DNA of 64,000 bases from Enoplolaimus lenunculus (lineage: Eukaryota > Nematoda > Enoplea > Enoplida > Thoracostomopsidae), in NCBI GenBank assembly GCA_030248215.1, contig JASANG010003687.1, forward strand, positions 60,956 through 124,955. Reading direction: 5' to 3'. Below, piece by piece: positions 23,390 through 35,000 of the stretch. The notes under the pieces are model-generated. The model searched no databases, was not told where the DNA came from, and was given only the letters and a program-made list of their open reading frames with translations. Position 1 is the stretch's first letter. The number at the start of each line of letters is the position of its first letter. The position numbers and the translations under genes are program-made.

Positions 23390-23568
23390 GGCCCATGTTA
23401 TTTTAAGGGGCGTCCAGGTTTCTGGTGGGTCTATAAAAGAGTAGGTTTAGATGTCTAGATTAAGTGTTTTTGCTTAGGCTTAGGCTTAGTAACACATTTT
23501 GTAATGCTTATGCTTAGGCTTAGGAATACGCTTAATCTACTGTTACGCCCCTTAAAGTAACATTGGCC
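23390..23568. mobile_element. GGCC-ended MITE with TTAGGC-like core, copy with perfect TSD
   Basis: The ends are GGCCCATGTTATTTTAAGGG and CCCCTTAAAGTAACATTGGCC, which are inverted repeats. The flanks CACATACC at 23382-23389 and 23569-23576 are identical 8-bp duplications. The core contains GCTTAGGCTTAGGCTTAG and GCTTAGGCTTAGG. It is the same family as 42064-42274, 44285-44446, 44852-45041 and 60622-60802. Ends starting GG with 8-bp duplications recall Merlin; hAT is the alternative. Confidence 0.85.
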
Positions 23569-24189
23569 CACATACCTGTATAGCAGTTATAGGCTATTTT
23601 GCAGTAGCAATTTTGTTTTAGCAAATTTTGAACTGTGTAATTTGTTTAGAGCAAGCTTAATACAACGCGTAATGCAGCATCAAAATCTTTTAAATATGCG
23701 CTTCTTGTCGCTAAAAAATATAATAGTCATTGGCAACAATTTGACAAAAATTTACGCTGGAGTAAGTGTTCGCTTTTAAAACAAAGAATTTACCGTTAGC
23801 AGCTCAGTTTGTAGACACTAATAAGGCTCGCTCTACAGTTAGTTAATTTAAGTCAATGCTGTTATATTTAAATTTAAAATTTAAGTAAAGCTAAAAGAAA
23901 ATAAGCTCTTAGCTTACAACGTTTTTTGTCAGCATTCTTTCAACACTTATTTAGCCATTTGTATCAGTGTAGATAAACAATTGTTTATTTTCGAGATTGG
24001 AGCCTTTATTACACATTTTTAACCGGCGCCGTGTTAATGTTCTTGAAGTAGAATGCAAAACTTGACCCTAAAGCATTGATTGAGCCTTTTCAATACCTAT
24101 AGCTTATGCCTGAGCCTAAACATATCCGGAAGATGTCTGTAACCTTAAATATGGTGAACAGTGTACAAGAGTCAGATGGGTTGCTGTAT

Positions 24190-24634
24190 TGACCAGAATT
24201 AGAGGGGGAGGGGTAATAAGAGGGGGTCCCATTTTGAGTCCGAATCAATTGGAGTCCGTATCCCTAATAAGAGTCCGTAAGCGGATAGAGTCCCTAAACC
24301 CTAGTTAGAGTCCATAAATGTCAATTAACCCTAATTGAAGCGCATAAATGACTCCAGGAACAAATAATTTGAGTTCGAAACTTTAAAGCGTACGTAAATT
24401 TTAAAAGTACATTCCTAAGTACAACCTTGTATTATCGCTCAAGTTATTGACACAAGACAAATAAACGTTTAATTCAACGGATAATTGCAATACCGAATAT
24501 ATATCACAGTAACGAAGGGCGGTGGAGCGTTGGTTAAAAATAAATAACAGTCCGTAACCGAATAACAAGGGGGGTGCCCTCTGGAGAGGCCAAATAAATA
24601 TCAGTCCACCCCTTCTTATTCGGGTCACTGCAGT
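24190..24634 (-). mobile_element. MITE with CTGTAGTGACCCGAATAAG ends, copy 2
   Basis: The left end is GACCAGAATTAGAGGGGGAG and the right end TTATTCGGGTCACTGCAG. Inside, GAGTCCGTAAGCGGATAGAG, AAACGTTTAATTCAACGG and CCAAATAAATATCAGTCC match the copies at 20456-20845 and 37881-38321. No coding content. Confidence 0.8.
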
Positions 24635-25489
24635 AATCAAAACAGAATCTTTGCATCAATGAAATGAATCCGAATTGTAAGTCAAACAGCGGCCCTCTGC
24701 CAATAATTACGCTACACCGTTGATTTCGTCGTGTTGTTTATCTTGAAGGTAGTCAAAATTAATCCAGCAGATCCTGACATAAATGAGTTTTGAGATAAAC
24801 AAAAACAAGGATAATGTGTTGGGAAATTGCAAAAACACTTATTCTATCGTTGATCGCATGTCAGTGCTGCACCGCTCTGTAGTTGCATTGCAAACATTTG
24901 CAACAAATTTTTGACGTACAAAAATTGTTACAAGCAAACCAGACAACCAGAAACTAGTAACTGAAGGGGCTGAAAAATACTTAAATGAGTGAATGAAAAC
25001 ATTCTCATACCAAAGAATATACGTTCATGCTGAGGGAAAATTTTCGCGTGATGGTTAGTGTAGATTCCTGGAAGTGGCGACGCCCCTTGACCCGTCTTCG
25101 TAGTTGCCACACTGTTTGCAAATATCGAAATATTTTTGTGCACTTTTACAACGATGCATTTTGTGTCATTGATAAAAATTTTAAATTCACTACGACATTG
25201 AACACCATTTTCACTTACGTGGTTAAAGTTGCCACTCCTCCAAAATTCAAGTCTTTTTAATGATCTGGGTCGCTTGAACGCTTTTTAGGATAGTTTTACC
25301 CATGTAAATAGTTTAAATATTGTTTATGTTCGACGTATTTTGGCTCTTTTTCGGCCACGTTGCATCTTTTAAATATACCGTTTATTTAGTTTCTCCGCTG
25401 TGTAAATTTCTGTTTAAAAATAGCAATCATGAAATGTTTCCGCGCAACAGAATCTGGATTTATGGTTATACTTGATTATTTGGTATGTA

Positions 25490-25860
25490 TTGAGTGCAAC
25501 AAAACTGCGAGCGAAGCTCGCAGGTTTAATGTTATATCCTCGGGGCTCGAGTACTGACCCGATTTCGAAAAACTTGTTTATTTGAAAACTTTATCCTGGG
25601 GTATTAAACCTCGCATTAGGGTTTTATAATACTAAACCGTTTATTACCTGCAGAAAGGCTAATTTGAATTATTGGTTAAGCCCAAATTAGGGTTTTGCGC
25701 ATTACTTCACTATTTATTAGGGTAACAAGCGTTCTGATATCAGCACTAAAACGTTTCTGGGCGCAATGAATCTGAATAAACTGTATGTAAACATCCAAAA
25801 CAGATAAATGAATAGCCAGCTGTTAATTAATACGCATATTAGCTATGTAATGGAAGTAGA
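25490..25860 (-). repeat. Interspersed repeat with ~175-bp unit, truncated copy
   Basis: The words TGCGAGCGAAGCTCGCAGG, TTATCCTGGGGTATTAAACC, CCTCGCATTAGG and CCAAAACAGATAAATGAATA are shared with the elements at 1961-2490 and 61660-62275. Only about one internal unit is present. Confidence 0.5.
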
Positions 25861-26167
25861 GTTGGGAATATATCATCTCCATTGGCGTTTGTGCGTTATG
25901 GTTTAAGGTTTTCCGGCATAAGGAATGTAAATATAACGGATAGAAATTTGGCCGCTTTCAAATTAGGTAGCTACTCGATATTTAGAATGTTAGGTATGTG
26001 AGCCGTAGGAGTAAAGCATTTATCTTATACCTACAGGGTTTACTGTACAATTGTGTGGACCGTGGTGTATTTGACAGGTGGAATGTAAATATTAGTGGGA
26101 TTAAGAATTTAGACTCTTGCAAACTAGTTAGCTCTTCTACAATTAGAATAATTTGGCTCGGTAGTAG

Positions 26168-26565
26168 TTAAGCAATATTTGTAGCACGCTTTGCGTTCTT
26201 CCGAGATGAACGCACGCTGCTGCGATGCGTCAAGCGTGCGACACGAGCCGAACGACGCCAGTGTGTGCACGAGAGCATCACTTTCTTGCTATGCAAGTGA
26301 ATGAGGAACGAGTGCAAGCACAAGTGTGGAACGAGTGCATTAACACGAGTTCTGCATGAGTGCGCTGCAAGAGTTCTTGAGTTATGTGCACAGCATGACA
26401 GCGATGTCTGATTGCATCGCGCGCTTGAAGCAAGCTTGGCAGCGCGCGTTTGTGTATCGGAAGGACAATGCAATGAGTCGTGCTACTAGTGACTTGTACC
26501 ACGGTCCTAGAACAAACAATTTTTGGTTTCTTGAATCAATTTGGTTAGCTAGCACTGGCCCGTAG
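26168..26565. other. GC-rich, coding-like patch, unrecognised
   Basis: The base composition changes abruptly here to clearly more GC than the flanks. Open frames exist on both strands (101 codons on the - strand; 69 codons on the + strand from 26356, rich in Ala, Arg and Met). None has splice sites that fit together or similarity I recognise. The text is full of GAGTGC, GCACGA and GTGCAAGC-like words, so part of it may be a decayed tandem repeat rather than coding sequence. Confidence 0.35.
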
Positions 26566-26834
26566 CACAGTGAGCAAGGTGTTGCTCAGACATCCTAAAA
26601 AGTTTTGGCTACACATAAAGTTTAGACCCACTTGTAAGACCTGGGGACTCCCTGCACGCCACTCCTAGAATGGTATTTGAAACACCGCTGTCTTGTATAA
26701 CCAGCTGGCGGATTAAGTAAAGTTTTCTGCCCTTCAAACGAGAAACTTTACTTGAGGCCTTAAGGAAGACTTTACTGGTTACTTCTCGACACAATTTAGT
26801 TATTTTTTCGGAATTTTTGCATTTTGATCTTAAA

Positions 26835-27180
26835 ATTGTAGGTGATATCAAGAGTGGATGATTTTCACAAGATTGTGCAACTGGGTACATTCTGTACACA
26901 AAATAATGTGCCCAGCGCATGTTGTATTTTTGACCTACCCCCCCCTTATTTGGGGGAGGGTTACGTTGAACCAATATTTTGAATTTTAGCTAAAGTCTGT
27001 CCGATTATGTTTTAACTCCTATATTTACTCTGTAGATTAAGTGGTGACTACCCCCCCCAAATCAGGGGGTGGGTCGAGCAAAAATGCAACGCGTGCTGCT
27101 ACACTTTGTGCCATGCACTACCGAATCAGTTGCACACTCTTCTGCAAGTGGACATCACCACTCTTGGTGATATCAAGTGC
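26835..27180. repeat. Inverted-arm repeat (arms ~110 bp, G/C-run hinge)
   Basis: The left arm (about 26840-26955) reads GTGATATCAAGAGTGG, then TGTGCAACTGG, then GCATGTTG, then CGACCTACCCCC-like text. The complement of the right arm (about 27048-27178) repeats these words in the same order: TGATATCACCAAGAGTGG, GTGTGCAACTGATT, GCGTTGCATTTTTG, CGACCCACCCCC. The arms differ at many positions, so this is an old inverted pair or a foldback MITE. Confidence 0.55.
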
Positions 27181-28202
27181 ACACAATGTTATTAAATATA
27201 TAATCCTAGCAAAAGCTTCTATGGTAATTTAGTTGTTGATGTGCTACTGGAGAAAACCTCGTTCCTGAAAAGATATTTGGAATAACGGATAGTTGTTACA
27301 GCCTTGTTGTGAACTGAGCAGCTATGCCTAGACCTGAGGACAATAGTTCTCGAGCCACGTAATAAAGCGATCGTGCCAAGATGAATCGCTCAAATAACGT
27401 TTCGCTGACTTTTGTAATAACACAGATGCGTGCTCATATCTGTCGGTATATGTAAACCAATTTCATTCCCACAAAGAAATTTCAGCTTTTAGAACTATAA
27501 ATCACCATAGGGGTAGAAACCAAACCTTATAGGCCTCGCTGTATAGACGTTCGGCAAACTTGAGGCACAGTTAATCCACGCTGCAGCGTGCATTAACTGA
27601 GTATCAAACGGTTATAGCACGCTGGGGTGTGTTAACCGTGCCTCAAGTGTGCCGAACATTTATACCCAAAAGGTACGGTGGTTGTAGCACGGCTTTTGAC
27701 TATATAAGCCGTGGTACAATTAAACATATGCCACGAATTGTCGGGTTTCTTGCGCGTCATAAATTTCAACTATTTTCTAGAAGTTTCCATATGTGTAAAA
27801 CAGTTTTCTACGTACTCGGTACGAAGCGTTACCAAACATAGAAATTATAGTTCGAAAAAGTTCAGGCATCGTAGTTTTGAAGCAACGAGCGGTGCAGTGT
27901 TTATTTCCACATTAAAGTTGTTGAAATACTTTATATTCATGTAACAACATTCAACTCGACGACTACAAAAAAGCAAGTGGGTCGAAATGTGCGGTTGTGC
28001 CTTATAAGCTTGAAATCATTTAAGTAGACTGATTAAAAAAGTAAGTATGTCTAAGCTTAAGTTAAAACTTTAACGACCAAAAATTTACAACAACGCCTCT
28101 CGACTCATACTGTCAGACCAGGTGCATTCAAGTATATATAATTTCTTAAAGTTTATGGGGATTTTGAAACTTCATGTGTGTTTGTTAACACTCTGGAGAT
28201 GA

Positions 28203-29465
28203 ACACTGGTACGTCAGCATGCGTGCCTGTCGTTGCGGTGGGTTAACTCAGAACTCCTACCATTTAATGCGGTGGTTTCGCTAATTCCAAACCTGGAGTC
28301 TTTTTTAAATTATGCTGAATTCGCCAATGCAATGATATTTATTACTAATTATGAAACGATGTTCAATTTACTGTCTACACGAAAAAATGTACTTTTTCAT
28401 TGGAGTTTCATAGTTGTGAATGAGACGAGCATTTGCACGTGAGTCAACGGAAACCGTGCCCTGAAAAACATTACATTTTTATTTAATTCCGTCGACGATA
28501 AATTTCTAATAAACCCTTTTATTCCAAGTCATACGCATACAATTTTATTAGCTATTCCTTGCAAAATTTTAATTATAAGTTAGCCGTTAATCGGCTACTA
28601 AAATAAACTTAGTGTTTCAAAGACATTTGAAATAACGAATCCTTGCGGCGCTTTTACGGACTCAGAAACTTCTCTGACCGCAGATTATATTATTACAATC
28701 TCGTTCAAACTTCTTGGTGAGGATTCACGTACAGCACCTTCCCTAATGCTTCAAGGGGATTTTCTGGAGATCCCAGTGAGAATCAGTGTGCATACCGATT
28801 ATGGACGTCATTTAGCGAGCCTACAAAGTTAACCGAAGTCAACTTATCGACAAACACATCCGCCGGTTGCACACATTTTTTTCGTGCAAAGAAATTTCCG
28901 CTTTGTTGCACTGCATCTCATGGTCCTTTGTGAGTACTTGAAATTGTCTAAAGGGAAACTTTAACTCATACTCTGTATAGGAAAAACATTAATGGTATTT
29001 TAGAAAAAACATTATTTATGTTTGATCTAATGCTGTCCACATTCTGTGAATCCATGCAAAACGCATGTGATTATGGCTTGTCAGCTCATTTGAATAAATG
29101 CACTATCAACATATATGAGGAATGCGCTACAAATTACAATAGACTTGTAAACTGATGTTCTTTGCAGTTTAGTTACCACAGATTCAACGCTGCCTTTATT
29201 AAAGCGTTTTATAATAGTCTTATCTTCAGGTTAACTTAGCATTTTGGTGAAAAATTTTTGTTACTTTTAGGTGAAGTATTCTCAAACACATGTAGGAGTA
29301 CATCCGATAGCACCATTCAGTTCGATATCTTTCACACCAAAGAAATATCAAACGCTGTTTTATTAACACTTCTCGTATTAATATGTGCAATTTCAACGAA
29401 AGTTCACTGTCGAACTCGCAGACGAACCAGAGACTTTCGAGTAATGGCCGTTTCGTATCACTACT
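28203..29465 (+). other. Weak candidate exons of an unrecognised gene
   Basis: Three open stretches end or begin at usable splice signals: 28203-28440 (before GTGAGT), 29004-29145 (after TTTTAG; Cys-containing, with CESMQNACDYGLSAHLNKC) and 29271-29465 (after TACTTTTAG; one frame has a hydrophobic segment AVLLTLLVLICAIS followed by a basic tail, as in a single-pass membrane protein). A further stretch at 28684-28925 before GTGAGT is open in all three frames, which shows that openness alone means little here. I could not find one set of phases joining all of them, and no family is recognised. It may be no gene at all. Confidence 0.2.
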
Positions 29466-31014
29466 GAACGCAACAAAGGGCCTAGCAAATTACCACGGTA
29501 CCAATACATGCGATTTCGGAGCAATATCACAGAGCATAAAGACAACATTTTTTTCATGTATGCCTATATACATACAAATCAAATTTCAAGAAAAAATATT
29601 TTAAAACGGCAGGTGCACGATATAAAGTTGACTAAAACACATCGCAAACGAGATTTATACGAGAAAAAAATTAGGCGTTTAACTACTATTTAATTATTGG
29701 TTTATTTTTTGTTCGTTGTGATGTTTAATATTGTTGTTTCTTGTCAATCTGTTGCTGGTGTCGTATCGTTGGCGAAACAGTGCATTATTATGTTGTGTTT
29801 GTATGCAAATTGCAATTTTTTTGTACATGCAAACTGCAGTTTTAAAGTATATTTTTCATTATTATGAGCGTTCACAGAGTGCTTGGCGGACACTTAAAAG
29901 TCAATGTTAACGTTCAATATGACACTTTTACAATCAAAATGTGGTTAGTTGTCTTTTTTCACGGCGCTTAGGTATATCTTAATTACGAGGACATTTATAA
30001 TTTTAATCAAGTCTCGTGTTGAGGGTCATTGTTTAATCCGGTTCCTATCGTTTTAGGATATTTTTTACTACACGCGGACAAGTCTTAATAGTAAAAAACG
30101 GAAAAAGTTTAATATTTTTTATACGTTTTATTACCACAATTTACCGCCGCTGGAGTTTAGATTTGAACGTGGAACCAACTTTGGATGGTAATTCTCTGCA
30201 AACGCATCACTCACATTTTAAGGGGGGGCTTCTCCCTTATCTTCCCCCTGTATATATTAATCTACCAATTTCTGATTTTGAAATTTGTTGCATATTTGAG
30301 CTTTACAAAATCTAACTGGAATTCTAATTAAAAGATAGCAATGTAGGCGAGCGCTGTTGCTTGATGTAACTTGAAAAAGCTCAAAGGAGCATTAGCGTCG
30401 GAAATCACTTCAAATGGTAATTCTCAGTATCCTGGAACATATTGCAGACAGCAAAACACATTTCAGTGTTTTGGGTAACGTTTGCAGCTGATGATTTTAT
30501 TGAAACATTTTAATTGGAGCTTGATAAAATCAATAGAAGCACATATGTTAAATACTATAAAGTTTTTCGTAACAGCACATTTGTGTTTCAATTAACAAAT
30601 TTACTATACAAAAATTCAACGAATTTGAAAGTTTCTGCATTATGCTTAATTAGGAAGGATAGCGGCCGGGTTGCAGAGACATAACATTAATGGTTTTTGC
30701 TTTTGTAAGAGTAACCGATGTTGCCTGAGTATGGTAAAATTTTTTAGTTTCTAGCCCTGACTATGCAGTGAAACATATTACTCAGTGGAAAAATGCACAT
30801 TGATTGGAAAGTGCAACCTTGACTCTAAATGTGTTTTCTCACTTGGGTCAAAAATCGACTAACCGCCAGATATCAAATAAGTTGAACCGTTTTTAACGCT
30901 TCGATCGCACGTCAGAATGAATTTTATATTGAAAGCGTTTCGGTGAAAGCAACATATCATCGGAGTATTGCAAACGACTTACAGATGGATAGCAAGGAAG
31001 AATTGCTGGTCCAA

Positions 31015-31150
31015 TAAAACCTAACCCTAAGCCTAAGCGTAAAGTCTAAGCGTAAGAATAACCTTGTATCTATGCCCAGGCCTAAAGCCTAAGCAAAAAT
31101 AGTCTAAAGCTCGAAGCTTAGTCTGTTAAAGTTCTGCAAAAAATGGTTCG
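31015..31150. repeat. Remnant of the TTAGGC-bearing GGCC-ended MITE
   Basis: AACCTAACCCTAAGCCTAAGC is followed by GTCTAAAGCTCGAAGCTTAG and CTGCAAAAAATGGTTCGCCCC, the same order as in the copy at 42064-42274. The outer ends are lost or too diverged to place. Confidence 0.5.
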
Positions 31151-32082
31151 CCCCTCAAACATGAGCCCCTTCGTGAATTATACATGGTACCTTGGCGGAC
31201 CACGTAACGGACATACGAAGCATAAACTCTAAACCGTTGGTTGTTCAGCTGTCTCTGCAGAATTTTTTTATTTTGTCGTTCGTTACTTTTTCCATTTATA
31301 AAAATTTGAAGCGTAAAATTTAATAGTTGCATACTTAAAATGGTATAAACAAACAGTTTAATTTTCTCTGCCTACAAAAGATAACAGGCTTGGTGATAGT
31401 GTGTGTGTGTGGGCTAAATGTATTTTATCAGCTGGTTATTTAATTTTTTGCAGCATCCAAATGTTTCTTGAAGTATTACGTTAACGGTCTGAAACTGCGT
31501 AGAGTGCTAGATCTTTGTATGATTTTTTCCTTTTAAAATACCATTTCTGTAAGAGGTTTAAGCTGAATAGATTGAATCATCTACGTCATAAGAAAAAGCA
31601 GGTTAGCTAATGCTTTTATCTATAGATTGCTATCTTGAATTTTGACCTGGATACTTGTTTTAGATTCCCACACAAAAAGTCTTCAATTAACTGGAGTAAA
31701 AATAGTTAGGCTACGGCGTTAGGCTTAGGAAAATAACGAATAGTAACGCAAAACGTTTGCTTTCTATCAAATTAACACTAATGTGGAACATATTAATAAG
31801 CACGAACTGCGATCACGTTAGAGTAAATGTAAAGAGGGCAAACGCACTGTTGCGCATTAAGTTTCTGGTCAAAAATTTTTATCCGCTCCTGTACGGCAAG
31901 ATTTTGTTCTGTCGAATGCCCACAGATTCCGCAGATATTTTCTAGATTACTATATTTAATTATTTTCGTTGCTCAATCGCTCTCAATGTGCCATATTCTT
32001 GGGCATGAACTAATAATACCTGAAACGACCATATATAAATATTGTTATTAGCTAAGTAGTTACCGTCTGGATAGCGCTTAAA

Positions 32083-35000
32083 ATGAGCGAAAAAATCACA
32101 CCAGTAGGCGCGACGGCTGCAACAACCACGAGTGAAACCGGTGCTGAAAGTGGTCGGCTGAAACTCAGCGAGTTACGCCGGGAAGATGTTTACGATATAA
32201 TTCGCGAAGGACTTGCTGATGCTCTGAGAGACGCTCATATCCGCAAATCGTCCGCTGGGCTCGATAAACGAAAGAGTTCGTCAGAAGGCGCTGCTTCTGG
32301 TCACGGATCAACTGGTGGATCAGGATCGAATGCGCTTCGGATTAAACTTGAGTATTCCGGCGAGAAGCGGTGAGTTCAAATTTGTTTTCGTTCAGATGCG
32401 GTGCTAGAATTTCCTCGTAGCGACAACCAGTGGCGGATCCAGGATGCACACGAAATGCATCATTACGCCAACATTGTCGTCATAACAGATTTGCAGTACC
32501 TATAAACGTTTAATTCAACGGATAGTTGCAATACCTGATATATATCAGTAACGAAGAGTACGGAGAGCGGGTTAAAAACACATAACAGTCCGTAGACCAA
32601 TAACAGAGGATACCCCTGGAGATGCCAAATAACTATCAGTCCCCCCTCTTATTCGGGTCACTACAGTACTTTGTAACTAGAGAGAATATTTATATAATGT
32701 ACAAACATGCCTGGTCGGACGACCAACGTCAGAGCGAAAGTCCCTACCTTGTAATTTTTCACCCTCAGAAAATTTTTTGGTGATAAAATGATAAAGTTCT
32801 TACCCTACAATTTTTGTGTTTCATAACAGTTGCCAGCGCGCCCCCCGTCAAATTTTTTGTATCAGCCTCTGTCTGTTTGTAACATTGACCTGTAGCTAAC
32901 CCAAGCAAATTTTTGTTTTATTGCGATAACCATATGTTCTTACAATCATTAGCACTGTGCTGCAACTCAAAATATACAAGAGTTTGAATGTAATTCAACC
33001 ATAAATTACATTTGTTTCTAGATTGAAAATGAAATCTGCAAAATGTGTTATGTGCACTGTCTATATGGTAGATTTATTGGGGAACAAAAGCACCTTTTTT
33101 ATAGGATTTCACCGAAATCTGTCACTGGTGTTGTTGTCTTTTGATCTGTGACAGTGCATTCTTAAATATGCGTAGAATTTATCAACTCAAAAATGTCTGT
33201 AAGCCCATTGAAGAAAAATGGCGAAGGGGTGCTCGTTACTGAAACCAATTCTGGCTGCGCCTTTGTATGCACGTTCTGTAAGAGCGATCAGTCAATTTAC
33301 AGTCGAATATTATAGCGAAATGTTTTTGTTTCAGTGCAATTCAAATGTCTCGTCCTGTTCAACTTGCTCAACTATCGAACAAAGTTAAACACGTATTTAG
33401 ACGCAAACTTACACTCTACTATACTGTTTCAAATAGCGAGGTAAATCGAACAAAACGGGTCAATTGTAGTGGTACAGCGTCCAATGGAACAGGGAAGGGT
33501 GTGGACCCTTTCATTTTTGAAGTTAGAAAAATTTGTATACCATAGAATGGAAATGTTATGAAACAAAAGTTCGATTCTTTACCTTACAAATTATTAAAAC
33601 TACATTTGACTTCTCTGCGTAGCGAACCATTAGTCCTTTGGTCATTTGTATAACAGAGTACAACCAATGGTCCGCTACGGCTCTGACAGACCTAATTTGG
33701 TTCAGCTCAGGCGAATTATGTTGACCCTCGCATCCGGCTCCGGTTACGGTATTTTTCACTTTTAGTTGCAAGCTGTGTATACTGTAGTCATTAGTCACAT
33801 AAGCCGAATTTCTAATTCCGAGTGAGATTAACGCTTGAACAGTCACTTTTGTTGTAACAAACTAAAGTTATATGCTTCCATTTTTTGCAGTTCGGTAAAA
33901 GAAAGATGTTATATTAAAATTTGGGCATCTTCCACAACTTTATGTATATACCAGGTAACTTTGAGATGAAACAGCGATGGATGATGGATATTAAAGTTTT
34001 TCGGTTTCAATATCGTATGTTTATCGTACTCTTCCCTAAAAGTTAAATGGTGTACGCATGATATTGTGAAAGTTGCATTTTTGTAATGTTTGTTCACAAT
34101 GGTTGAAAACACTTTGATTCTTTGGTTTTTACCTTTCAATTCTCAATGTAATATATAACGTAAAACATTGCATTGTGCTACAAAGAGTACGTTGTACGTA
34201 TATAGTTCTGTTGAATGTGTGTTGCTCAAGCCACAATCGTTATGAACCCTAGTCCATATGCACAACCAGTGCTGCCTGCGATTTGCAGGTAACCACGGGT
34301 AAACACGGGTCGGGTACGAAAATTTTGCCTCGCGTACATCCGCGGGCGAAGAATTTCAAACCGCGGCTAAAAATTTGTGGCTCTTAACCCACCTGGTATT
34401 TGGTAACAAACGACAAACACTTTATGCTTAACAATGTTAGCCGGATGTTTAGTTGTTTTACCTTTTAAATAGGAAATGGGCTGTTTTTCCTTGTATCAGG
34501 GTACAACCGGGGATGGGCATTTAACTCAGGGAGCAAATCGATTTCCGCTTCCTGTAGAATTGTTGGATGAGGTTTCGGCAATTTTAGTCGTGAAGTTTTT
34601 CTTATTAAGTTGCTGCGTGCAGTAGGTTCCTTGTAACTTTCGAGCAATTTTTGAAGTTTGAGTTGTGGATATTTCTTGAAACGACGCTTAAAACGTAACT
34701 TTTGACAAACGCTTCAAAATTTTTTATTAAATTTACAATTTACACATTATTTTAACTAGTTTTGTCATACGGCGTACTCCAGTTCCGGCTTCTGCCAAAA
34801 TTTGTTGACAATCAGTAACGGTATTTTTCTTATCGGGTTGCACCATTTCAGTTACTAATAAATTTTATTGTGACGTACACCAAGATCAAGCGATTATGTA
34901 TCATTAATATCAATACACTGGAAAATTTAACATCAATACGATACAATTGTCAGAACTTCCTAAATATATGGCCACGCCAGGAATCGAACCTCGGACCTCC

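Larger units (their letters stand above)
21489..32082. other. Region between SAXO and MAP3K genes
   Basis: No gene of a recognised family was found. The region contains the MITEs and repeats listed separately, a GC-rich patch at 26168-26565, and weak candidate exons at 28203-29465. The segments 22180-23380, 24640-25480, 27250-28200 and 29700-31000 hold only AT-rich sequence with no feature I can support, apart from a short ATATCATATGATAT-like palindrome near 22170 and 22270. Confidence 0.55.
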
